From CAZVCJ01 sp964625745 (GTDB taxonomy: Bacteria > Chloroflexota > Anaerolineae > VGOG01), in NCBI GenBank assembly GCA_964625745.1, contig CAZVCJ010000072.1, positions 1-19,734 of the forward strand: a DNA stretch of 19,734 nucleotides, given 5' to 3'. The notes beneath the pieces are model-generated. The model saw only the letters and a list, made by a program, of their open reading frames with translations, had not been told where the DNA came from and did no database searches. The position numbers and the translations under genes were made by a program. This document shows, piece by piece, positions 1-6,321 of the stretch. The stretch's first letter is position 1, and each line of letters begins with the position of its first letter.

Positions 1-476
1 CCCAACGCCCCTTCGAACAGAGACCGGTACGCCAGACTCACCGCATCCCAGGCATTACGCAGCACGGTAGTTGGGTCCTCGAGGAAGCTGCTGGCAGATT
101 TGAGAACCAACGGGTCGGTTGAGGCGATGACGACGGAGCCGATGATGAGCGCCGTCACCACTGCCAGAACAGGGACCACCGTACCCCGTAGCCAGGCGAA
201 AGAAGCGTTCCTGATGGTCACCCAAGCAAACATCATCAGCACCAGGACGCCCAGCAGAGGCAGTATGAAGTTTATGCCGCTTTTGGTGATGAAGATGCCT
301 GCCAGGGCCAAAACGATCAGTACGAGTAATCCGCCCCACACCCGCAGCAAACGGGAAACGGGAAATGGGTGACGAGTAACAGGGTGATTCCCTCGTTGCT
401 TCATTGCCTCGTTCCCTTGTTCCCTCATTGCCTCGTTCCCTCGTTCCCTCGTTGCCTCATTGCCTCGTTGCCTCAT
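1..476 (-). CDS. BMP/simple-sugar-type ABC transporter permease, N-terminal part (runs off window)
   Basis: Partial gene; its 3' part lies beyond position 1. The visible protein is strongly hydrophobic, with about three membrane segments, and ends with a segment reading AYRSLFEGALG, which matches the conserved N-terminal region of YufP/NupP-type permeases of nucleoside and simple-sugar importers. Compared with that family, which normally has one membrane segment before this motif, this protein carries additional hydrophobic segments in front. I place the start at 476, where ATG overlaps the stop of the upstream ATPase gene (ATGA) and an AGGAGG lies 10 bases upstream; in-frame ATGs at 428 and 404 are alternatives. 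With the 476 start the first 32 residues are an eight-residue repeat (MRQRGNEA, TRERGNEA, MREQGNEA, MKQRGNHP) encoded by an octamer DNA repeat. The partner is the ATPase directly upstream; a second permease (YufQ type) would be expected beyond the window. The family call rests on a short fragment. Confidence 0.72.
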   Translation of the reverse strand, partial: MRQRGNEATRERGNEAMREQGNEAMKQRGNHPVTRHPFPVSRLLRVWGGLLVLIVLALAGIFITKSGINFILPLLGVLVLMMFAWVTIRNASFAWLRGTVVPVLAVVTALIIGSVVIASTDPLVLKSASSFLEDPTTVLRNAWDAVSLAYRSLFEGAL

Positions 477-490
477 TGCCTCATTGCCTC
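387..490. repeat. 13-copy octamer tandem repeat at the ATPase/permease junction
   Basis: Thirteen consecutive 8-bp units fit the minus-strand consensus GARGSAAY (most often GAGGCAAT or GAGGGAAC; one unit begins AAGG). The array contains the last codons and stop of the ATPase gene and all candidate starts of the permease gene. Each unit offers a Shine-Dalgarno-like GAGG, and units ending in AAT followed by G create ATG codons (first bases at 484, 476, 460, 428 and 404). Three units equal 24 bp, so starts at 476, 428 and 404 share the permease frame while 460 does not. Copy-number change by slippage could therefore alter start choice. Confidence 0.92.
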
Positions 491-2680
491 CTGTGCCCCA
501 GCCATCCACAGCCCCAACTCCTCGCGCGTTGCCTGGGCAGCGTCTACGGTGTATACAATCTTGCCCTCGTACATCACGGCGATGCGATCCGCCAGGCTCA
601 TGATCTCGTCCAGTTCAGCGGAGACCAGCAGCACGGCCGCTCCCTGATCGCGCTTCTCGACGAGCCGCTGGTGAATATACTCAATGGAGCCAACGTCCAG
701 CCCGCGCGTGGGCTGAGCGGCGACGAGCAACTGGATGGGCCGGGATAGCTCGCGGGCCACGATCAGCTTCTGTTGGTTGCCGCCCGATAGACTGCTCGCC
801 GGCAAGAATATCGAAGGGGTGCGAATGTCAAAGAGATGGACCAGGTTGTCGGCCTGTTTGAAGACCTCTCGATCGTTGATCGTAAAGCCTCTGGCAAACG
901 GAGGTTTGTAATAAGTACACAGCACCAGGTTGTCACACACCGGATAGGGGAGAACCAGGCCATCCCTCCGCCGATCCTCCGGTATGTGGGCCGTACCCAG
1001 CTCGATGATCTGGCGTGGAGTGGCGTGGGTGGTCTCCGTGTCTGTAATCCACACGTGGCCTCCCGTGGCCGATCTCAGCCCGGTCAACACCTCGACGAGC
1101 TCGGTCTGGCCATTGCCCTGCACCCCGGCGATGCCCAGAATCTCACCGGCGCGTACTTCAAAGGTGACGCCTCTGACCACCGGCACGTGACGGTCGTCCT
1201 CGGAATGTAAGTCCTCGACCTTGAGAATGGCCTCCTTCGGCTGGGCTGGCTCTTTTGTCACCGTCAGGATGACCTCACGCCCGACCATCATGGACGCCAG
1301 GTTAGCTTCTGTGGTCTGGGCCGGGGTGGTCACGCCCACCAGCCGGCCATCGCGCAGAACGGCGATCCGGTCGGCTACAGCCAGGACCTCTTTCAACTTG
1401 TGGGTGATAAAGATTATGGACTTACCCTGCTCGACCAGGCCGCGCATGATCTCAAACAGTTCGTCGGCCTCCTGGGGGGTGAGCACGGCCGTCGGCTCGT
1501 CCAGGATAAGGATGTCGGCCTGGCGATAGAGGGCCTTGACGATTTCCACCCGTTGCTGGGTGCCCACCGACAGGTCCTTTATGTGGGCTGTCGGGTCTAT
1601 GTCCAGCCCGTACTGGTGGGAGATGCGGCGCACCCGCTCGGCATCGGCCTTCAGGCCGAGGGGCACCAACTCAGTAAACCACACCAACACTTCCAGCAGA
1701 AGCAGGTACACCGCCAGGATAACCCACAGGCCGAGATATATCGAAGACAGGTAAGCCAGCAGCTTGAAGATAAAGGCCAACAAAGTTGGCACAGCGACGT
1801 CGAGCCCAACAGCGGCCAGGCCGATGGCCGACGCTCCCCTTGCCAGCACAAAGGTAGCGGCGACCACTGCTCCAAGATTCGCCAGGGTAGCCTGCCACCC
1901 CCCCTTCATCCCCCCCAACCCTTCGACCGTGCTCAGGGCAGGCTTTGGGAGGGAAAGAGAGGGGGCGGGCAGCAGACGCCTGCGGACAATGAGGAAGTAG
2001 TAAGCCAACGCGCCGATGACATTACCCACCAGGACGATGGCTGTCCAGGCGATTTTGGAACCTCTGCCAATCTCCTGGAAGGAGGTGGTAGGCCTTCTGA
2101 GGCAATCAATCAACGTGGGCATCCAGGCCATGCTGAGCAGGAAAGCGAAGATGAGCATAGCCGCCGAGGTCTGGCCTAGAAGGATGAGCAAAGATTCGAC
2201 GAGCGATAGAATCAGACAAACCGACGCCCACCCGAGCGCCGATAGGCTGATACGATATAGCTGAGGGGCTGCACGCTGGAAGTGAGGCAGGGGATTGATG
2301 GCCCGCAGGAAGTGGCGTAACCGTCGCGTGGCGATGGTGAGATTCACGCCGAACAGCTTCTGCGTCTCGTTGCCCAGCGCTATGTTCTCGGCGACAGTCA
2401 TCACCGGGATGAGCATGAAGTGCTGGTGTACCATACCGATGCCGTGGGCAATGGCATCATTAGGGGAGTGAATGTGCACTTCCTGCCCGTTGAGGAAAAC
2501 CTGGCCTTCGTCCGGGGTGTAGAGACCGTACAGGACGTTCACCAGAGTGGTTTTCCCTGCCCCGTTTTCACCCAGGAGGGCATGGATTTCCCCCTGCTCC
2601 AGGTTCAGGTCAATGTGATCGTTAGCCAGCACGCCGGGGAAAGCTTTGGTGATGTCGCGCATTTCAAGGACAGGGGCCAT
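473..2680 (-). CDS. BMP-type ABC transporter double ATPase with a large membrane insertion in NBD1
   Basis: This is a 735-residue double-ATPase subunit of the nucleoside/simple-sugar importer type (YufO/NupO-like; these are normally about 500-520 residues). NBD1 has Walker A GENGAGKTT (37-45), Q-loop MVHQHF (83-88), signature LSVGTQQRVEI (370-380), Walker B LILDEPTAVLT (391-401) and H-loop ITHKL (about 425-429). NBD2 has the degenerate Walker A GVQGNGQTEL (519-528) typical of the family, signature LSGGNQQKLIVAREL (631-645) and the AAQPTRGLD Walker B region (654-662). Between GNE (about 103-105) and the helix resuming at about 342 lie roughly 235 extra residues with five or six hydrophobic stretches (about 146-168, 171-190, 208-232, 264-293, 296-313, 315-337). 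The reading frame is unbroken, and the insert contains a dispersed repeat (PKPALSTVEGLGG). The start is supported by GGAGAAGG just upstream. The family call is firm; the function of the insert is unknown. Confidence 0.92.
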   Translation of the reverse strand: MAPVLEMRDITKAFPGVLANDHIDLNLEQGEIHALLGENGAGKTTLVNVLYGLYTPDEGQVFLNGQEVHIHSPNDAIAHGIGMVHQHFMLIPVMTVAENIALGNETQKLFGVNLTIATRRLRHFLRAINPLPHFQRAAPQLYRISLSALGWASVCLILSLVESLLILLGQTSAAMLIFAFLLSMAWMPTLIDCLRRPTTSFQEIGRGSKIAWTAIVLVGNVIGALAYYFLIVRRRLLPAPSLSLPKPALSTVEGLGGMKGGWQATLANLGAVVAATFVLARGASAIGLAAVGLDVAVPTLLAFIFKLLAYLSSIYLGLWVILAVYLLLLEVLVWFTELVPLGLKADAERVRRISHQYGLDIDPTAHIKDLSVGTQQRVEIVKALYRQADILILDEPTAVLTPQEADELFEIMRGLVEQGKSIIFITHKLKEVLAVADRIAVLRDGRLVGVTTPAQTTEANLASMMVGREVILTVTKEPAQPKEAILKVEDLHSEDDRHVPVVRGVTFEVRAGEILGIAGVQGNGQTELVEVLTGLRSATGGHVWITDTETTHATPRQIIELGTAHIPEDRRRDGLVLPYPVCDNLVLCTYYKPPFARGFTINDREVFKQADNLVHLFDIRTPSIFLPASSLSGGNQQKLIVARELSRPIQLLVAAQPTRGLDVGSIEYIHQRLVEKRDQGAAVLLVSAELDEIMSLADRIAVMYEGKIVYTVDAAQATREELGLWMAGAQEAMRQ
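1911..1954. repeat. Dispersed Chloroflexota-type repeat, copy A, in frame in the ABC ATPase
   Basis: A C-rich lead, then CCCTTCGACCGTGCTCAGGG and CAGGCTTTGGGAGGG. On the coding (minus) strand it is read as PKPALSTVEGLGG. It is almost identical to the copy at 17862-17908, which is read in the same frame in the penicillin-binding protein. It lies inside the membrane insertion of the ATPase, between predicted hydrophobic segments. Confidence 0.85.
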
Positions 2681-2704
2681 ATCCTTCTCCTTCCCTTCCC
2701 CGCT

Positions 2705-3176
2705 CTACGGAGCAAACTGGGCAATGCCCATCATGATGGTCAGGATGGTGCCGAACAGGGCAATGGAACCGATCAGCCACCGTGTCTGTACCAGCATCCG
2801 CTCCGACATCTGATCGAGTCGTGACTCGAAATGCTGGTNNNNNNNNNNNNNNNNNNNNNNNNNNNNNNNNNNNNNNNNNNNNNNNNNNNNNNNNNNNNNN
2901 NNNNNNNNNNNNNNNNNNNNNNNNNNNNNNNNNNNNNNCCCGCATCTGGACTTGATCCTCACGAAACTCAACCCGCATCCGAGCCTGCTCCTCTTTAACG
3001 AGCGAGACGTCCTCCTCCAGCCCCTCCAGCCGCGACAGCACCTCCCGATACTCGTCCCGCGGCACAGCTTTCTCTTTGATGGACTCGGAGAGCCATTCCT
3101 CCATCCAGGGCATGAAGTCCACTACCGCTTCTTCCCCCAGCGATCGTCTTACGGTTTGTGGTATAGCAACCGGCAT
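2705..3176 (-). CDS. Coiled-coil protein with C-terminal membrane anchor, interrupted by assembly gap
   Basis: The N-terminal 79 residues before the gap start MPVAIPQTVRRSL and become a charged, heptad-like helix (DEYREVLSRLEGLEEDVSLV and onward), consistent with a coiled coil. After the gap, the frame reading HFESRLDQMSERMLVQTRW continues the helix into one hydrophobic segment (IGSIALFGTILTIMMGIA) and stops at 2705, giving a tail-anchored architecture. The gap length is arbitrary (100 N), so the two halves are in different frames as written; the true repeat-rich centre is missing. The start at 3176 has a good GGGAGGTG about seven bases upstream. The gene lies between phnE and the BMP-type ATPase and would be co-transcribed, but nothing in its sequence shows a transport role. 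Small proteins of this build are common near repeats in Chloroflexota and archaea; I know no assigned function. Confidence 0.7.
2839..2938. other. Scaffold gap of exactly 100 N
   Basis: A run of 100 ambiguous bases, the usual placeholder for an unsized scaffold join. It falls inside the coiled-coil part of a gene, where internally repeated sequence may have broken the assembly. The real length is unknown, and gene order across it depends on the scaffolder. Confidence 0.98.
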
Positions 3177-3275
3177 CTTGTTTCACCTCCCACTGAGTTG
3201 GTCGTTGGTCATTCATTCAAGAGCTACAACGCCCATACTCCACCTCCTGTTCTGTCCAAATCCAACATCAGATGA

Positions 3276-5192
3276 CTAGATAATCCGCTCTCTCACCTTG
3301 GCGCTGGCGAAGTCGAGGGTGGCTACCACGATGGCGATGGCGATCATCTGCACGCTGGCGTCGCGGTATTTGAGCAGGTTCAGGTTTTGCTGCACCAGGA
3401 AACCAATACCGCCCCCGCCACCGAAGCCGATGATGGTGGACATGCGCACGTTGATGTCCCAACGATAGATAGTAAATGCGATGTAGGGTGGCACAATCTG
3501 AGGGATGACGGCGTAGGCGATGGTCTGCAGACGGTTGGCGCCGGTGGCTGTCACCGCTTCGATGGGCCCAACCAGGATGTTTTCTACTTGCTCCGAGTAG
3601 AGCTTGCCCAAACCGGCGATGGTGTGCAACGCCAGCGCCATCACCCCGGCAAAGGGGCCAATACCCACCCACACGGCAAAGGCCACCACCATGATCAGCG
3701 GCTCAATGGAGCGCAAGGTATTGAGAACGGTGCGGGTGATATTGTAGACGGTTATGCCGACGGGCACGGGCCGCTGCACATCAATGATGAGGCTGATCGC
3801 AAGCAAGACCACGCCCACCACCACGGCCGGCACAGCGACAAATCCGAAGGGGTTCTCGATCTTGTAGAGCCAGGCAACAATGGCCACCACGATGGCCGCC
3901 AGCAGCACGCCAGCCAAAGTAGCCACAACCGCTGTAAACACCTTGGCCACAGCCGGTTTGGCCGTACGCAGGAAGCGGCCAGAGAGTGAAGAGGCCAATG
4001 AGCTTGAGATGGAAAGTCCGATCAGCCCGCCCAGCAGCGGCAAAAAAGTCACGATCAAATCGGCGAGGACAAAGACAAAGTTCCCCAGAAAACCGAACGA
4101 TCCCAACGTCACCTGCAACCACACCCCCAGCTTCATGCCCAACGTCGCCAGCAAGCCCAGCGCAAGAGCGACGAGGGATACGGCCAGCAAGCCCAATCCT
4201 CCTCGTCGCCAGACAGCAAATCGTCCCTGATAATCACGAGAGAGCAACCTGATAAGCAGCCACACAACAACTGTACTGGCTACTAGCAAGACCACGCCCA
4301 GGGCTAAATTCTGTGTCAGGCCGTCCGCCAGGCCCGTCAGCCAGCCAACCAGAATTAAGCCCAGCGCCCCGCCCAAAGGGGCGATCAGTAGGCCCGCCAT
4401 AACACTACCAAAAGGACTGGCCATGGCGCTCATTAGATTGCGGGCAGCCAGGAAGCTGATGGGAATGGCCAGGGCCGTGCCTATGGTGGTAGCAATGAGG
4501 GCCAGGAAGATGGTCTCGATGATTTTGCCAAAAGTGTCCTTCAGCGTATCGCTGGGGTGAGGCAAGCCCGATCGAATCTTAGTCACCGCCCGCACGATCT
4601 GTGGCTCGTCAGAGGGTCGGTCCTGTCTCATCTCAGCCACGTAGGTGAATTGTCCCTGCGAGTCAGTCTCAATGGCGTCCTGGGCCAGGCGCAACTCTAC
4701 CTGGTCGTGGATGCTGGCCGCCTTGGGGATAAAGAAAAGAAACACCGTTTCGCCCGGCTCAAAGTTGTAGCCCTTGACCGTCACTTCTCCCCCCAGCTTC
4801 ACGCAATTGGGGGTCAGCTCGATGTAGCGCCCGGACGTGTCCACCGGCGGCAATGACACCCGACTGTCACAAGGCATCACGATCGGGGCGTCTATCTCCA
4901 GGCGTTCCTCCTCGTATTCGACGAGGCGAGGGCGCACCAGGCCACGGATGATGTTGGTCAACTGGGTCTGGCGTCGCTCTTCTCTGGGTTTTTCCAGGTC
5001 AACCTTGGTGACCTGGAAACCGTAGGCATAGACAACAACGATAACCACCACCGCGAGAAAAACAGCCAGGGAACGCCAGCCCCCTTTGCTACGGGGGGGC
5101 GTCCCTTCGGGCTGAGCCCTTCGATTATGCTCAGGACAGGCCTCAGGACGAAGCCTCGCCTCGATCGGGCTGGAATTTTGATTTTGGGGCAT
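3276..5192 (-). CDS. phnE: PhnE-type phosphonate ABC permease, enlarged
   Basis: This is a 638-residue permease; classical PhnE proteins are about 260-290. The conserved PhnE core is split: an N-terminal piece (about 215-250, ending ISFLAARNL) and a C-terminal piece (about 478-638) with YNITRTVLNTLRS, GPFAGVMALALHT, the EAA loop GPIEAVTATGANRLQ (542-556) and the YRWDINVR...GGGGIG region. Between them are about 225 residues rich in membrane helices. At the N-terminus one membrane segment (about 40-58) precedes an extracytoplasmic domain of roughly 150 residues; the stretch ELTPNCVKLGGEVTVKGYNF with the following segment resembles an IPT/TIG or Ig-like fold. Residues 13-39 (RPEACPEHNRRAQPEG...) are encoded by a dispersed repeat. 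The start lies 5 bases after the phnC stop, so the two genes should be co-translated. It should form the membrane channel of a phosphonate/phosphite-type importer with PhnC and the PhnD-like receptor domain upstream. Confidence 0.9.
   Translation of the reverse strand: MPQNQNSSPIEARLRPEACPEHNRRAQPEGTPPRSKGGWRSLAVFLAVVVIVVVYAYGFQVTKVDLEKPREERRQTQLTNIIRGLVRPRLVEYEEERLEIDAPIVMPCDSRVSLPPVDTSGRYIELTPNCVKLGGEVTVKGYNFEPGETVFLFFIPKAASIHDQVELRLAQDAIETDSQGQFTYVAEMRQDRPSDEPQIVRAVTKIRSGLPHPSDTLKDTFGKIIETIFLALIATTIGTALAIPISFLAARNLMSAMASPFGSVMAGLLIAPLGGALGLILVGWLTGLADGLTQNLALGVVLLVASTVVVWLLIRLLSRDYQGRFAVWRRGGLGLLAVSLVALALGLLATLGMKLGVWLQVTLGSFGFLGNFVFVLADLIVTFLPLLGGLIGLSISSSLASSLSGRFLRTAKPAVAKVFTAVVATLAGVLLAAIVVAIVAWLYKIENPFGFVAVPAVVVGVVLLAISLIIDVQRPVPVGITVYNITRTVLNTLRSIEPLIMVVAFAVWVGIGPFAGVMALALHTIAGLGKLYSEQVENILVGPIEAVTATGANRLQTIAYAVIPQIVPPYIAFTIYRWDINVRMSTIIGFGGGGGIGFLVQQNLNLLKYRDASVQMIAIAIVVATLDFASAKVRERII
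5101..5143. repeat. Dispersed repeat, copy C, in frame in phnE
   Basis: Core CCCTTCGATTATGCTCAGGA followed by CAGGCCT (5117-5143), preceded by a shorter CCCTTCGGGCTGAG piece. It is a diverged member of the same family as the copies near 1911 and 17862 and encodes part of the cytosolic N-terminus of PhnE, ahead of its first membrane segment. Confidence 0.65.
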
Positions 5193-5197
5193 ATTTG

Positions 5198-5950
5198 CTA
5201 TCCTATTCGTTCGGCCTCTTGGCCGTATATCTCTTTGAACCGTTCATCGTCAATCTCGTGGGGCAAGCCATCGAAGACCAGTTGGCCCTCGTTCAGGGCA
5301 ACGGCTCGATCAGCGTATTGCTGCACCAGGTCCAGGAAGTGCAGGCTGCAAATCACGGTGATCCCGTCTTCCTGGTTGAGCCGTTTCAAGATTTTCATAA
5401 TGCTATGAGCCAGGACAGGGTCCAGGCTGGCCACCGGTTCGTCGGCCAGCATAAGTTCGGGGTCCTGCATCAAGGCTCGGGCGATTCCCACCCGCTGCTG
5501 CTGCCCACCGCTCAGCTCGTCGGCCCGATTATGCGCCTTGTCGGCAATGTCCACTCGCTCCAGGTTGCCCATCGCCTTGCTGATATCTTCTTTGGGGAAG
5601 TAGTGGATGATGCTCCAAAGGGGATTGACGTAGCCCAAGCGTCCCGACAGGACATTGGTAAGGACGCTGGAGCGCGTTACCAGGTTGAACTGCTGGAAGA
5701 TCATGCCAATCCTGCGGCGGACCAGACGCAAATCCTCCTGCGGGGCAGCCGTGATGTCCACACCGTCCCAGACCACCTGGCCGGCTGTCGGTTCAACCAG
5801 GCGGTTGATGCACCGCAACAAAGTGCTTTTGCCGGAACCGCTCAGTCCAATCACCGCCGTGAACTTACCTTTCAGCGCGTTGAAGCTCACCTGATCCAGC
5901 GCCAGCACTTCGTTGTCGTAGATCTTGGTTAGATTCTTGACCTCAAGCAA
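5198..5950 (-). CDS. phnC: Phosphonate-type ABC transporter ATP-binding protein
   Basis: A 250-residue single ATPase subunit of normal length for PhnC. It has Walker A GLSGSGKST (35-43), the Q-loop segment FQQFNL (85-90), signature LSGGQQQRVGIARAL (146-160), Walker B LMLADEP (166-172) and the H-loop histidine at 204. The insert LGYVNPLWSIIHYFPKEDI (106-123 region) is typical of PhnC. The start is a TTG codon at 5950 with GGAGG five bases upstream; no better ATG lies ahead. It would energise PhnE, which starts 5 bases downstream. The intergenic region ahead of it (5951-6321) holds two inverted-repeat elements and a hairpin, so its expression may be lower than that of the receptor gene upstream. 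Confidence 0.95.
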   Translation of the reverse strand: MLEVKNLTKIYDNEVLALDQVSFNALKGKFTAVIGLSGSGKSTLLRCINRLVEPTAGQVVWDGVDITAAPQEDLRLVRRRIGMIFQQFNLVTRSSVLTNVLSGRLGYVNPLWSIIHYFPKEDISKAMGNLERVDIADKAHNRADELSGGQQQRVGIARALMQDPELMLADEPVASLDPVLAHSIMKILKRLNQEDGITVICSLHFLDLVQQYADRAVALNEGQLVFDGLPHEIDDERFKEIYGQEAERIG

Positions 5951-5980
5951 GTTGCCCTCCTGGACGTATATAGAACATAG

Positions 5981-6112
5981 GTGTCAACTTAAGAGAGCGA
6001 CCCAGACTTCGGAGGTTTTCAGACACGATTTCGCCAGCAAACCAACCAGACAATCAAGGTGACTTTGGCAGCAGAGACACTGCCGGAAACCTCCGAAGTC
6101 TTAAGTTGACAC
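5981..6112. mobile_element. Inverted-repeat element, about 132 bp (MITE-like), no coding capacity
   Basis: The right arm (6086-6112) is the reverse complement of GTGTCAACTTAAG plus ACTTCGGAGGTTTC. The left arm (5981-6020) has the same two blocks in the same order but with 12 extra bases between them and one extra T. The roughly 65-bp core has no open frame. TATATA-containing sequence lies outside both ends, suggesting either an extended palindrome or a duplicated target. Each end carries an outward-facing TTGACA. No transposase is present in the window. It could also act as a strong RNA hairpin between the receptor gene and phnC. Confidence 0.6.
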
Positions 6113-6124
6113 TAATGTATATAG

Positions 6125-6222
6125 AGAAACCAGGTTTTTCGCCGTCTGAACCAAGCTAGTGATTGCTTTTTGTACGTTCTGGAGCACCCACAATGCCTTA
6201 TCAAGCGAAAAACCTGGTTTCT
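6125..6222. mobile_element. Second inverted-repeat element, about 98 bp (MITE-like)
   Basis: The ends are perfect 18-bp inverted repeats: AGAAACCAGGTTTTTCGC at 6125-6142 and its reverse complement at 6205-6222. The 62-bp interior has no coding capacity. It lies 12 bp from the previous element but has unrelated ends, so these look like two independent repeat families at one intergenic site. Confidence 0.6.
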
Positions 6223-6251
6223 GATTGCCATGTGCGAAGCACACGTTGAAG

Positions 6252-6280
6252 ATTGGGCGGGGATGGTTTCCCCGCCCAAT
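6252..6280 (-). terminator. Hairpin terminator or attenuator after the fused receptor gene
   Basis: A perfect 12-bp stem (ATTGGGCGGGGA with its complement, loop of 5) lies about 40 bases past the receptor stop codon. The T-tract on the minus strand is weak (AATCTTC), so termination may be partial, which would favour high receptor levels and lower PhnC/PhnE levels. Confidence 0.6.
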
Positions 6281-6285
6281 TTGTA

Positions 6286-6301
6286 ACTCTGCTTGCAGAG
6301 T
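6286..6301. terminator. Small hairpin next to the receptor stop
   Basis: A 7-bp perfect stem, ACTCTGC-TT-GCAGAGT, lies between the receptor stop codon and the larger hairpin. It may be part of a composite 3'-end structure that stabilises the receptor mRNA. Function is inferred only from position. Confidence 0.35.
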
Positions 6302-6321
6302 GCTGCCGCTACCTGGAGGAA

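Noticed and set aside
387..490. Possible CRISPR array
   Set aside because: Units are 8 bp, contiguous, with no spacers.
2664..2838. A frame crossing the N gap and ending at 2664
   Set aside because: It depends on the arbitrary 100-N length, and its post-gap sequence is low-quality; the alternative frame ending at 2705 gives a sensible coiled coil plus membrane anchor.
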